A program made the position numbers and the translations under genes. The notes under the pieces were generated by a model. That model saw only the letters and a program-made list of their open reading frames with translations. It did no database searches and was not told where the DNA came from. From Eudorina sp. 2006-703-Eu-15 (lineage: Eukaryota > Chlorophyta > Chlorophyceae > Chlamydomonadales > Volvocaceae): a stretch of DNA of 64,000 bases. How positions within the stretch are numbered: the stretch's first letter is position 1; each line of letters starts with the position of its first letter. The stretch is taken from the NCBI GenBank assembly GCA_003117195.1, contig BDSI01000150.1, positions 124,001-188,000 of the forward strand. The letters run 5' to 3'. Shown one piece after another: positions 1-12,350 of the stretch.

Positions 1-1512
1 CTGGACTGCGGTGCGGGCCCCGGGTGGCTCAAGTGGCGGGGCTGCGGGCCGCTGGACTGGCGCCGCCGGGCAGGGGGACCGGGCGATGTGGGTCGCTGGC
101 GGGGAGTGCGGGAAGCCAACTGGAGCATTCGGCAGACGGGCAGCGCCGCATCCACTGCCGCTGCCTCACTGAGGCTGCCGCCACCGCCGGGACTGTACGG
201 ACGATCGTACACAGCTTCTCCGGAGGCCAGGGAGGGCTCCTGCGGTTGGCTGCGCTGATGAGGATGTGGGTCGCTGTCCACAGGTCGTGGATCAGCACCC
301 GGAGATGCGGTGGCGGGCCGTCCGCCGTGACGTGCAGTCAGTGGCGGCGGCGACAGTGGCGCGGCGGCGGCGGCGCCGCCGCCGCGGCGGCCCGGAGAGG
401 GCGGCGGGGGAGGCACGCGGGCGCCCCAGGCCGGCCGGGTGGTGCGCGGGGATTGCGGCGGGCCGGTGTGTCGTCCCTGCTGCCGACCGCTCCTGTCATC
501 TCCCGGCCGTGGCGACAGGCACTGCTGGCCCCGCCCCTGGCTCCCTTGCACCTGGGGCCCCCGCTGCCAGTGACCCGACCCATGGGTATGCGTTTCTGCA
601 CCTCCGTACGTGCCGTGAACATGCTGTTCCTCCTCCGCCGCGGGTGTTCCGCCGCTACTGCCACCACAGGACAACGACGTGGGCCTGGTCTCCAACCGCG
701 GGTTCTCTTCTGTGGCCCGCTGGCCGCGGTCGTCGCAGGGCAGCGGTGCCGCTGACGCCGCGGCATGCGCCGCCTTGGGCGCCAGCCTTGCGGCCGCCGT
801 GGCAGGCCAGTGCGACAGGTACTGGGAGTGGAAGCGGAAGGCGAGGCAGCGGTCGCGGCCGGTCAGCACTCCCACGCCGAGGTCCAGCTCCAGGGGACGC
901 CCGCTGCGGAGCGCCTCCCCGAGGTGGTGCAGCAGGTGACGGGTGCAGCAGAACACGACATCCTTGTTCAGGGCGCACGAGAACCTGCGGGGAGGTGGTT
1001 GTGGTGGTGTGGGTTGTGCGCAGCTATGAGAAGGTGCCCGCATTCCAAGTTTCACGGATTCCGGTGTGGATGGCTGCGGAGGTGGTTCATAGGTATGGAC
1101 TCATTTCGATGGGGTGCTGCAATAACGTGAAGGAGAGGGGGTTTCCAAGGTCACGAGGGTGCACGTCAGTGCAGGCAAGCGCGCCTCGAATATGTGGTGC
1201 AGGCGATGTCCGCACTTACTTGATTGCGATCTTCATGGCGCTGTAATCCTCGCAGAGCTCCAGCTCCTCAGCCTCAATGTTGTTTGCCCGTGTCACCCCG
1301 GACCCCGTGTGTAATAGGTGCGCCCTGAGGTATGCATCGCTCGGCACGAAGACAGGTCGCATCATCGGCACGCCATCCTCAAGTTGGTCGCCAACACGAC
1401 GCCAAGTGATGCGTGCAAAGGTTGGGAAGGCGCATCCACGGCAACGGTTGAACACGGCAAGCAACCAAGACCGCAGCGCTGACCATACAGCCGCGTAGGT
1501 GTGCTCTCCCAA
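1..1512 (-). CDS. CCDC81-like HU-domain protein, 5' part (runs off left edge)
   Basis: Two exons are visible: 1512 (or a splice acceptor at 1515) to 1220, and 984 to 1. The intron 1219-985 has a GTAAGT donor and CCGCAG acceptor and closes in phase (AA|G, Lys). Exon 1 encodes a first HU-like module with the diagnostic RPVF stretch (...GVPMMRPVFVPSDAYL...). Exon 2 opens with a second module (NKDVVFCCTRHLLHHLGEAL, then LELDLGVGVLTGR), followed by about 250 residues of open Pro/Ser/Gln/His-rich low-complexity sequence reaching base 1. Paired N-terminal HU domains are known from CCDC81, a centriole/cilium-associated family; function here is inferred from that. The start could be Met at 1512, or the exon may be internal because a TACAG lies just upstream. 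The 3' end is outside the window. Confidence 0.62.
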
Positions 1513-2278
1513 CGCCTGTAGATGGAAGACGCCTTATGTTAGAAGAAAGCGATTCGATGCCAATTTTCCACGTAATTATGGTGAGCGTGCCTGGTTTGGC
1601 GCCATATCGCTGTGTTTAATGGCGCAATGTCTGAACAAGTCCGCCTCCTTCCACACCATGTTGACAGACTAGTTTGACCGTCACGATTTGTCTGGGGCAT
1701 GCATGAAAGCAACGGCTGATGACCTGCTATGTATGATGTAATGTTATAGATTCATACCTATGCAAATGCAAAGTGCCTACAAAGATCTTGTTTCCTAGAA
1801 TGTTTCACGACTGCTGCAATGCAATGCAGCTCCCGCGTTACGGCACACATTATGATTTGGAGTGACACTGTATTTATATACATCCTAATGCGTGACACGG
1901 CGCATGCCGAATGGGTTCGGTAATGGGTTGTAAGGTCCGACCCGCGGATCAACTTTTCCACTTGCGTCACCACGATCCAGGTGCACATCGCTAACCGCCG
2001 GCCCTAAAACCTTCCTCTGGCATTTCATACATACCAATGCTGATGTGCTTGCGGTGTACATTACCAGAGCAGTACGCTTGGCGAGTCTTAGCTGTTCCTT
2101 TATGTCAAAATGGAATCCAAAGATTATCACAAACCTTTGCAAGTCAAATCAAATAAGAATGAAAGCATTAACAAGGTTCCACTTCGTAGCAGATGGAAAT
2201 ACCCTCACCGTGGTATCTCCAAGGGTAATTAATTACCCCTGGTATCTCTTACCCCCTTAGCTCCTATTTTTACGGTTC
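1513..2278. other. Intergenic, upstream of the CCDC81-like gene
   Basis: AT-richer than the flanking DNA. No ORF with recognisable content, no RNA gene and no clear repeat were seen. It probably holds the promoter, and possibly an upstream exon, of the minus-strand CCDC81-like gene. Confidence 0.3.
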
Positions 2279-2449
2279 TCACGTTACATCTGAGGAGCTG
2301 ACAACGAAATCTAACGTTTGCAGAGCGGTTAAGCATCCACCGATCAACCGACAACCTAGTGCCCGGGTGTCCGCCAAGCGCCAACGTGCCAAGTCACGCT
2401 GAGGGGTATTCACTTGCTGCAATCGGTAGAATGCATAGCTCTTGGGTGT

Positions 2450-3340
2450 GCGCCGTGGTATCTGCGCCATGAGCGGATGCATTGTTACAAGTGCGGCGGG
2501 CCGACCACGAGCCGTAAGGGGCGGCGGGCAAACACAGCGTCCAGGGCGCCCACAGCAGCCCCCATCGCAGCCCCCATATCTTCTCTCAACGATCGCGCAA
2601 CAAAGCAATCCCAGAATAAGTGACGCGCTGACGCCGAACCCCGCACGCGCCCTGCCCACTGACAGTGGCGCCACAGGGGCACTTCGTGGCCGCCCACAGG
2701 CTCGCACAATGCTCCCTCGCGGCGTGGTCGGCGACCAGCGGAAACCCATGCAACGCGAGCCGCCAGAGTCGTTTCTTGTGGTAGTTCTCCCTGCGCAGCT
2801 TCCACAGTCACCGGAAAGTAACCCTTGAAGTCAGCCGGGGCCAGGGGGGAAACGGCAGAGGACCATACGCATCCACAATGAAGTCCTGTCGCCGGTCCGC
2901 GAGCTCCTGTAAGGACGGTCCGAGTTGGAGGACCGTCGCTGTCTTCACGGTGAGGGCCATCAGCCGCAAGAGCGGACCGTTGAACGGCTGCCAGGCCAAA
3001 CCGGGGAGCAGCGCACGCAAGGCCTCGGGGTCCGCCGGAGCAACTCTTCACCAGCGATCACCCGCCGAGCGGCCGCCACCCAGCTGACCGGGATGCAACG
3101 AACGAGAGCGTCCAGGTCTTCAGCCACCTGCACACCTGCCACCTCCAAGGCCGCCCCGAGCTCCTGGTAGCCGAGGACGCCACGGAGGACGCCACGCCGC
3201 ACCTCCAGCGTGCAGCCCCTCGCAACGCGAGGTGAGCAAGCTTGCCCCCGCTGCCGCACGGCAGCCCGGGTGGTCCGGACCTCAGCAAGAGCGGACCAGC
3301 TGCGGAGCGCCACCTCGATAGCCGCGAGGCCCCGCAATGC
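2450..3340 (-). mobile_element. Degenerate non-LTR retrotransposon fragment (ORF2 C-terminus)
   Basis: Read on the minus strand, three frames broken by frameshifts give a typical algal LINE ORF2 tail. About 3110-3180 encodes GYQELGAALEVAGVQVAEDL. About 2761-2800 encodes RENYHKKRLWRLALHGFPL. A CPCG at about 2675 and RHLFWDC at about 2610-2635 form the C-terminal CxC...H...C zinc knuckle. The intact-looking LINE at 46-50.8 kb has the equivalent CGCG...HHFWGC arrangement but a different sequence, so this is another family member or subfamily. No endonuclease or RT core remains. It is a dead 5'-truncated copy; exact boundaries are uncertain. Confidence 0.65.
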
Positions 3341-3864
3341 GAGCAGGACGGCGGGGAAGTGGGCCTTCAGGCAGTGCCCATCAGCCGCCAGAGGGACAGG
3401 GTTGTCCCACAGGGGGCCGAAGAAACATCATACATGGCGCCGTAATGGAGTCCGGATCCAGGAGGACGTGCGGCCCCAACGGCGAGAGGGCGCCCAGGCG
3501 GCGGCTGAAAGCGGGGCCACCGGCCGGCGGACGCGCCCCCAGCACTCGACCGTCATAGGGAGCGAGCAGGCAGAGGGCATGCGCCGCGGTGTGGCAACGG
3601 CGAGGGAGCTGCAGGGCGAGCACTGGCCAGGGCGGATCGGCTGGGCGACAGAAGGCCGCAGGCCCCTATGCATCACACACCGAGCCGCAGCCACAGCAGC
3701 ATGCCGGGCCCGAACGTGCGCGTGCTGCAGGCCGAGACCCCCCAAGCACGGGTGGCAGGGCCAGGAGGCGGGGCTCCACACCAGGCAGGCAGGCACGCTG
3801 GCTGGGGGCCAAGGCACAGTCGGCGACAGCAGCGATAGACGTTTGCAGCCGATCTTGGCCATGA

Positions 3865-4095
3865 TGATGGTTTGCAAATAGGGGCGCCACGGTCGCTAAC
3901 TCCCCCTGAGCTGGCTACCGCTGGTCCCCATGAACGAGGTGGTTGGTTCCCTGGTAGAGTGGGTGCGGGCTGCGGCGTGAGCTTCGGTGCACTTGTGCAG
4001 CCTGTCGGTGCGCCACAGTGGCGCAGTTTCGTTTTCCTTTGAGTGGCAAGGAGGCTATGGCTGTCACCGATGGCCCATGGTAACATGCACGACGG
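3865..4095 (+). mobile_element. Solo LINE 3' UTR fragment
   Basis: From about 3877 (AATAGGGGCGCCACGGTCGC) to about 4095 this matches the 3' UTR of the LINE at 46-50.8 kb (50532-50770). Shared pieces are the 'gctaactccccctgagc', 'ggttccctggtag', 'tttcggtgcact', 'ggctgtcaccgat' and 'gtaacat' blocks, in the same order with small deletions. It is on the plus strand, opposite to the neighbouring ORF2 fragment, so the two are independent insertions. 5' truncation is normal for target-primed reverse transcription. Confidence 0.75.
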
Positions 4096-4673
4096 CGCCT
4101 TATCCTGGAGCCGCGTTTCAAACCAAAGCAAATGCACGCGGGCACAGTGTTTCGGTGCGTATCCATCCTAAGAGTGCCCGTGGGGTGCCCCGCCAGGCAA
4201 GATGGGCATGGAAACATGAGGCGGCCTTTTAAAAGACGACCGAAATGACCGCACCAGTGGAAGGCCCCTCCTGTACAAAATGGTGCTGTTCCTACTGCTG
4301 CAGGTTAATCTCTAGGAGAGGCTGTGGGTGTGCGTCTAACTTGGCCTACTTTGGTGACTATGCAACGCAAAGCGCCAAACTAGCACATGCAGGTATAAAA
4401 TTCACTTTTGCTCAACGGCGCACTCCGGGAGACTTGTGCTCTACCGTACATGTCCGCCGTTCTGAGAGATGCAAACTCCAAGTGCACACGTGCCACAGAA
4501 ATGACGTCGTTGTCTTGTATTAATTCATAGATTAGCTGACCCCCAAAAACCTACGGTGCTTTACCCTCTTATTACATCTGGTCATCTGCAGTGACTCAGG
4601 TCGGAAACATCTTTACCCAGGCGGCTATCGAAGATAATTTAACCAGAGGAAGCTGCTAGACTGTATATCCAAC
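4096..4673. other. Intergenic/5' flank of tandem gene copy A
   Basis: No coding signal. This 0.58-kb stretch is AT-richer than the exons and precedes the initiator ATG at 4674; it must contain the promoter and 5' UTR of copy A. Confidence 0.35.
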
Positions 4674-7600
4674 ATGACGGATTCTCTCTCTACCAGTGTG
4701 GTGAGGCTTTCGCCTTAGGTACCCACCAACAATATTCTTTCTTCTGCCAGCAAACCGTCCTGCCGCTACTTTCATCTTGCAGTTCACCTCGGTTATAGCG
4801 GACAACAACATTGCATTCCAGGTCATCATCGCGTTGATTGCCAGGTGAGCCTATTTAAGCAAGCCCAACATCCTCCTGCGTAGTGCCAGGTCCGTGAGTC
4901 CTCAGATTTAAATTTTTGTTGATAAGTCGCCCAAGATTTATTTCCTGCGTTCTTTCTTTGGGCGACGCAGTTCGGTGGGCTTTATTATCGCTGTTGTCAA
5001 TTCGATAGCCTCTTATTTCTACGATCGGAAGCATATGCAGGAGCTTAAGCAACAGGAGCGCCTCTTCGAGGCGTTTAAGGTGGGCCTGGAATGCTTTGTT
5101 GGGTTTGAAGATCAGACGAGCTGATATTGAAAACACCTAAAGGCACTTAACTATGGAAAAACTATACATTTAAATGTGATGATAAAGCTGTACGTCCTCC
5201 ACATGCCGGCATGTGTCATCGTTTGTGAGGGTTGCGTGCAAGGGCAAAAATCTATCCGTTTGCGGCTCGACGCATTCTCTTCCTTGATGTATCATGAATG
5301 TGGACAAACGTATTGGGTATTCTACCCATGGCACATGCCAGCTTCGCTATGGACGGACTTCCCGGGAGGGTCCCGGGTGTCCACACAAGCCAATTATTGG
5401 GCGAATAAGTGCACCGTTGATCTAAGACGCGATCCTGGTCAACAGATGAACCCGTCAATTTTAAGCATACACAGGGTCCAACAACAAGCTGCTCGCTTGC
5501 CGTACAGGCGCAGACGGACTCCACGTCCCCTGTTCCTCTCATCCCAGTAATCCCAGGGGCGTGCCGTGCACAAACAAATATGCCCTAGGAGCGCCCCCGC
5601 CGGCCGATCACGGGCCACCAGTACGCAACCGTTATGGAAACGGAGGGACATACGGAAACGGAGTGACCCATCCAGCCCAAGGCGTGTACGAAACCCACAG
5701 GCCGAGCGATCGAGCAGGGCCCAGAGACCAATCAACAGGAACCAGCCACCTTAGCCGTGTAGGCCGTCCCAGTCGACCGAGTGACTGCGTGCTCCTGCCT
5801 TCCAGCAGCCTAACAGGCGGCCGACGTCCACGGCTGTGTCATGCATTTTCCGGCGCGCAGCCCCGCCGCGTGCACACCGCCCTCTAGAGACGGCGGCACT
5901 GCCACTAGGTGTCGATGCACCAGTCACGCGGGACGCTGCGGGGCACGCATCGTTGCATGACAGGGCATTACGTATTGCGGCCCTCAGACTACCGGCCAAA
6001 ACATTTTCTACCGCATCGAATCGTCTGCTGAACTCAATATCCAGTCTCAGTACACCTCACGCAAATGGGGCCGATATGTCACCAGCGTTGGAGATATTGT
6101 CCGCGTCGCAGGAAATAGTGTAACACCGGCTGGTGTTGTAGTACGGTAGGTGTACGGCATGGGGCGCAAGGTGTATCCTCGAAGTCCGGGGCATCTCTGT
6201 TCGTCCGTCCGTCAGTTTGTCACGCCGCCGGGACTCACCGCCCTGCCATCACCACGCTCTGGCGCCACAGAGGGATCTGGAGGACAGGCAGCGGCGACTG
6301 GTGCGCTTCGAAAACGTGAAGGAGTGAGTGTGTGTGCGTGTGTGTGTGGGGAAGGTTTTCCTGTCGGGTGATGCCGCCGGCGGGGGCCCGCTGATAACAA
6401 CTGGTCTTCCCCGCCCGCGTTCCGCACTTGCGGTACTTGTATTTTAGTTGTGGAGAGCGGCCAGTTAGAACCTCCAAACCCAGCCAGCCGCGCGGAGCGC
6501 TCCAGCCCCTGGGCGGCCGCGTGCCGCCAAACCACGCACACCCTCGCCCACGCGCCCGCACACGCGGCCGATCCCGCAGCGGACGCCAGGGCCAGTGAGA
6601 CAATGTACCGCTGCAAAACTTGCAGGCCCCGTGTATCTCATCAGCGTCACCCCGCACCAGGATAGCAACTTGTTTGCAGCGTCCGCGCACCGCCCATGGA
6701 TGGACATACAGCTCCGCAGTGGTGCTGGTCAGCACCGGATGCAGCGAACTAGATGGCTCCTTGGATAACACGATTCGAGGGCATGACGTCGCGTGCTGCC
6801 GGTGTTGGCACTGCGGACCGTGGGCAGTTTCCGGCGTGGACGGTTAGTGCAGGCTACCCCGGGGCACACGTCGGGCGTAGGCTACCGTTGATTAACCGTG
6901 GAGTGACGCTGCGCACTCTTGGTGCGTGGCAGGTTATGGTTGGCCGCCCTCGCAAACTCGAATGCCTTCGCCTGTTGCGTTGAACAGCCGGCCCACCACA
7001 TCCCACCACATCATGCGTGCATGAGGTCTCCGTTTCGCGGCATGTTCTGTACGGCAGGTTGATGAAGCAGTACAAAAAGCCGCTGCTTCAATCCGCGTTC
7101 GACCTGCAGTCTCGGCTTGCCAATCAGGTAGGCATGTGGGGGGTGTTCGGGGGCTCACGCGAGGGAACGATCTTGGCGTGGCGCAGACTGTCTAAAGGCG
7201 GTGCGGCCTGGTGCGGCGGTCTTAGTTTTGGCGGTGACGGCGATGCGATGGATGGCCGCCAGAGGCGCGGGGAGGTTGGACTGCGGGGAGTCACCCTGGT
7301 GACTCAACCCAAAGTACGCCCCAGGCGGCGGCGCGCACTAGGAAGTAACGCCACACCTTGTTGCACAGGATCGCGTCCCCGACATCGGCCAAATAACCTG
7401 CACGCCTTATCCGACATGCGGGGGTGCGCAACTCCAACGCTGTCCTCCTCCTAACTGGCAGTAGCGCAGTACGCTGACCACACCCATCGTACTGCTGACC
7501 GCTGTCGCTGCCACGCCCGGGTTTGTATCTTGTCGACCTCCCCGATTCCCTACACGCAATGCCGCCTACAGATCAACACCAACTTCTTGTATCAGTTCCG

Positions 7601-10600
7601 AAGCAAGGGCGAGGACAGCAGGCGGAGCCAGCAGTACAAGAGTCGGGACCCGGAGTACGCCCGCCTCAACACGGCCTACGTCATAGCGGAGTTCCTGGGC
7701 TGGCTGGAGGTGAGGGCGGCGCCTGGTTGCGAGGGGAGCTGGCTAAGAAAGGGCAAGCCTAAGGGCGGTCTAAGGGCGCGGGAAGGCGGCGGGGGCGGGT
7801 GCTGCCCGACCCATCGCTAAGCAGGTAAGATAGGCCTTCTCAATTCTCCGCAGATGCCCGTGCGCTGCCGGGATTCTTTGCAAGGTTCATGCAGCTCGGT
7901 TTGCGTGGAAGCAGTTTGCTGCAGCGCGGCGCAGAGAAGACCGGCCCTCGCCCATCGCAACCCCAGCCACCGCCGCCTTCACTTCCCTTCTAACGACTAA
8001 GTCCCTGCATCCCCGGTGTGGCTCGATGCGGCGCGGTGTGCTGCTCGCAGGTGATCCGGCGGGTGAGCATAACTGATGCTGGGGGCGTTCCGTCTGCATG
8101 CCGGGGCGGACAGCGGCTCCGTGACGGGGCGGCGGGGCGCGGATGGAGCGCGACCCCGCATGTCCCGCAGCGCTGGATGTGCCCCGTGCAGCCACGTGCG
8201 CAGCAGCAGGCGGGCACATGCAGCGGCAAGGTCATGATGAGAGAGCCTACCGCTCCTGCCCGGGGATCATTGCAGCTCCTGGGGCTCGCCTGGCAGCTGA
8301 GCTGAGCCGCTGGCCGCGAAATGTTGGGCGTTGCCCATGACGTCATGGGCTTTACTTCGCTGCGCCAGCTAGCTTCGGTCCCCGCATGCTGGCAACGTCG
8401 CTCGTGGGCTCTCCGTGCGTCGCCAGGGCAGCCATCATCAGCCGCATCCATCCCTGATCCAGTCCATCCTGGTAGCTGGTACAGGATCAGACCGCATCCC
8501 GAGCGCATAGACACGTTTTGCGTCGGCTGCAGGGTTATTTTCCTAAACACATTTCACCTTTTGCTGGGCGGTCGCCCCTGCAGACTTCGAGTTGCACCCT
8601 GCGTCCCTCTGGGATAACTAACCCCAGGCGTCCCGGCCGCTACGTACGCGCGGGGCCGCCGCTACGTGTCCCTTGCCGGCCACTCCGCCACCTTTGACAG
8701 GAAATTGTCTTTATCGTGGGTGAGGGCAACAAGACCTCCAACCTGAACCTCATTATCGACGCCATCAAGTTCCAGTTCACCGGTGAGCGGCCCACCGTAG
8801 TCCTGGCCCACCGGCGCGGGGTGGGGTGCAGACAGCGAGCAAATGCTTATCGACGGACGCCTGGGCGCCTGCTGCTTCCACCTGCCGCCGCAGTTACACC
8901 TCAGTTACACCACCTCCCCCTCACATTTCCTTGCACATCTCAATTTCATGTACATCTCAACTTCAGACCACTCTGCACCCTCTTTCCCCTTGTCCCGGCC
9001 GCCCTTACCCGTCTGCAGGGGAGACTATAAAGCAAGGTGCGTGTGTGGAGCTGGGGTCGCTGCCGTCTGTCTGTGCGACAGTACCGGCGCCCAGGCGTTT
9101 GCCGGAGAGCGGCTGTTGGTTTCTGTTTCGCGCGCGATCTGCAGACGAGCGTGTCCCTGTTGCGGGACCCGTCCTGACGGCGGCTACACTGCTTGCCTGC
9201 CAGCATGTATGTATGCACTCGCGTCAGACAACATATCGGTCAGTCTTTGCGCGCGAGGGCCCACGCGCGCTTGACCGCGCTGTCGTACATGTTATGCCGC
9301 ACAGGTTGCGGCCATGCCGGCAAAGACGGTGTGGACGAGCACTGGCAGGTCCTGCAGCTGTACGCGGGTGAGTGGGTGGTCGGGGCGCCGTATTGTTGGG
9401 CTGACGAATGTGCGGAATGGCCTGTAGGAATTGAAGCGGCGCGTGGCTGGCTTGTGACGCCCAGCTGCGTGGCTTTGCGGAGAATGTCAGCGTGCCGGCA
9501 GCCGATCCGTTCTCTCAACGGTATACTGCGGCCATGTCACCCCCGATCCAAACCCCTCTTCACATTCCGGACCCCTCTTACTACACTCCGCACCCCGCTG
9601 GACCCCTCCTGCTATCGTGTCGGTTTCCCGCAGGCGAGCTCCGGGCCATCGGCGAGGTGATGATCACGGAGAGGTCGTACGACGACAACCTGAGCTGCAA
9701 CTTTTCTGTCATCGGGTACGGCATTCTTGTCAATCGCGATCGCGGCGCGGTTCACTCGATGGGGTCCAGTCGTGTGGTTCAGCGCTGATGCCGTACGTCA
9801 CACCAGCTAAGAGCTGACAGTACGGATGTTGTCCGGCACGTTCCATGCTGTAGGTACGCGGAGTTTGTTCGCCGCATGGCGAAGCTCCCAATTTCAGCTG
9901 GTGGGGACGTCCCCGAGTGCAAGTCCATGGAGCAGCTGCATCAGGAAGTCCTGAAGCCTTTGCTGTCAGACATCGAGTTTCTTATGACGCTGGAAAGCAA
10001 GAAAGCACCGCGGTATCGGATCATCATTCTGCAGGTAATAAGGGCTGCGAGCGGGGTCGGATGCGGCGAGGCAACCGCTGCTTAACAGGTTCCCGTGTGT
10101 GTCTATGGGCGGTGGACCGACAGTGCCGTGGGCAGGACCCGAAGGGATTGGAGCTCCGTCGCCGCGAGGCGCCAGATTTGGCCAGACAGGATAGATGCGG
10201 ATCCGCAGGGACCCCAGACAGACGGCGTTAGTTCCGAGCTGAGCAGCACGCACGTATCACACCTGTAGCAGCAGGTCCGATAACGTCGCGGGCCGTGCAT
10301 CATCGACTTTCGTTCGGGATGCACTCGTGCCATACGCTGTCAGGTTGTCTTTATTGAGTTCGGAACAGCAGGCGGGGATCGATCTCGCGACAGATGCGAT
10401 CTGGCGACAGATGGACAACTGAGTGTGGCTTGCGGCTGCACTGCTGCCAATGATGTTCAGGTACTGTTGTGCAAACTCATAGACTTACTGGACGATAGCG
10501 TGCCGTACGAGATCGGTCCGGAGTACGACCTTGAGGCCGGCGAGGAGCCGCGCTACATCAACCGTGACTCGCGGTGCGTGAGAAACTAACCGGAAATAAA

Positions 10601-12350
10601 TGCTCCAAGATTCAATCAATGCGTTTTACGTAGGAGGACGTTTCGTAAGGCATGCGTGGCATGGTGAAATGACGGCGGCAGCAGACACCGAGGAGGCCGT
10701 GCCTGCGGTTAGTTGATGTGCCAACCGCAAGACCCCCAACACGCGGTACTAACAAGTCGACATCCCAGCGCGCCCACCCACCAAATGTTCTCGCGCGACA
10801 TCCCATCTGCGGCTGCTGCGGTCACACACCCCATACATGCAGCAACAGTTCTTACAATTGCAATGCCATCTGATGCCCTAAACCCGCCGGCACAACAATT
10901 TCCTACATTGCAGCCTGACCCCGCTGGTCACGAAGCTGTCCGAGGCGCAGAAGGAGTGGCTGGTGAAGCAGCCCTTCATGTCGGCGAAGATGATTGAGCA
11001 GAATATCGCCAAGGGCAACTGGTAGGTCGAAGTCGCCAGACAGTGCGGTTGAAGGAGCTCGCTCCTTGGGTTTGCAGGGGGGGGATGGAGTGGACCACGT
11101 GCACGGTGTCGTCGGCCGATGTGGGGACGACTGCCGCGTCTTTGCCAGCGCTCCCGGTCTGCATGCACGCATGCATGGCGAAAGGCCCTGGATTGACAAC
11201 TGTATGTCGGTCCAGAGGCGGTCGGCGGGCGCCACCCTTGGCTGTATGTATGTATGTATTAGTGCACGTACCGTACGTCCCGTACTGCCTAACCTATCGC
11301 GTGATCCGTTCCTTCAGGAGCAAGCGCGTATTACAGGTACAGCAGCCCATGGAGAAACAGACGATCGACTACACGGCGCTGGCCTTTCCAGGATTCAGGG
11401 AGGATGTCCATGAGAAAGGCAGCTACGATGAGACAGACAAGGTGCTGACGGAGCTCGGTGACCACTTCTCTTGTGAGTTCGTTCTTGGCTAGCGGGTGGC
11501 GGCCGAGAGCGAGCTCGTCACCTCATCAAGGACTCACTGCTGAGCCTACAGTGCCGTATGTACCTGTCCATTTTGTCCGGTATCCGGCCTGGCCGCCGTG
11601 CGTCATCGTGAGTTACGCTGTTACGATGGTTACAGTTATGTTCGTGGTTCGTTTCATGCTGATGATTCATGGTGAAAGGTTCCCGCACAGCAATCTCTTT
11701 TCCCCTGATTGGTAGGCCTGGCTTGATTGCCCCTTCCGGCCCGGGCCGTCCGACGCGGCCGGTTGCCGCCTCTGTGTCCCGTAGCCGCCTTCCCTCCCCT
11801 GCCGCGTCGGCCGAGGGACTCCAAGTGGTGGGGCGCCCTCGACACCGACCAGTACGAGTACTGGAGTGAGCAGGCGAAAAAGCGAAACATTGAGATTCCG
11901 CCCTGCCACCACAACCACTACAAGACCGTAACAGGTGCGGACGGATTGCCCTGAATGTAGGGCCGCAGTATGTACCCTACAGCATCAGGATGGGATAGGC
12001 CTGAACGCACAGCAGGCAGTCCTTCTTTACGCTGGGGTCAGCCACGGTAGTTGTGTGGCGGGTGACACGGCCGTACCGCATCCCATCGTCTTACTTTGGC
12101 GAGCCTTCGTTGGACGGCGGGCACGTGTGGGGACTCTGCCCCAGGTCTCGTGCCTCCACAGATGGACCGAAGAGATCGCCTTTGTGATCACCGTTGGTAC
12201 GATGATGCTTGTCGCGCTGGTCGTGGTCAGGATTCGAGGTCACGGTCGCGGCAAAGCTCAACGGCATTTGTTTGCCATTCCGTAGCTGCGCAGGGCGAGG
12301 CGCCGGGGCAGCCCAGGAACAGCGGTCACAGCAGCCACAGCAGCAGCTGA
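4674..12350 (+). CDS. Tandem gene copy A: N-anchored membrane protein, unrecognised family (17 exons, 495 aa)
   Basis: Exons: 4674-4700, 4783-4844, 4971-5079, 6271-6323, 7058-7127, 7572-7709, 8051-8062, 8701-8782, 9019-9036, 9305-9367, 9634-9715, 9854-10034, 10461-10573, 10914-11021, 11318-11472, 11785-11934, 12286-12350. All phases close, summing to 1,488 nt. The N-terminus carries one hydrophobic helix (VIIALIASSVGFIIAVVNSI), then charged coiled-coil-like sequence. A conserved core follows: KQYKKPLLQSAFDLQSRL, an FLGWLE turn, VGEGNKTSNLNLIIDAIKF, a short ITERSYDD segment and VPYEIGPEY. The last part has AFPGFRED and a W-rich exon. I do not recognise the family; distant similarity to bacterial/algal conserved hypotheticals is only an impression. 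Every exon except the last has a counterpart in copy B. Its third codon positions are AT-richer than in copy B. The last exon is the weakest part; another open exon follows at about 12372-12678. Confidence 0.75.
8333..8350. other. Perfect 18-bp palindrome with CRE core
   Basis: GCCCATGACGTCATGGGC is a perfect dyad. Its centre, TGACGTCA, is the consensus bZIP/CREB site. It sits in the intron between exons 7 and 8 of copy A and has no counterpart in copy B. Regulatory use is inference only. Confidence 0.4.

Noticed and set aside
24..1246. Long plus-strand ORFs (243 and 326 codons) over 24-1246
   Set aside because: They are antisense to the phase-consistent CCDC81-like exons on the minus strand; GC-rich DNA gives long open frames by chance.
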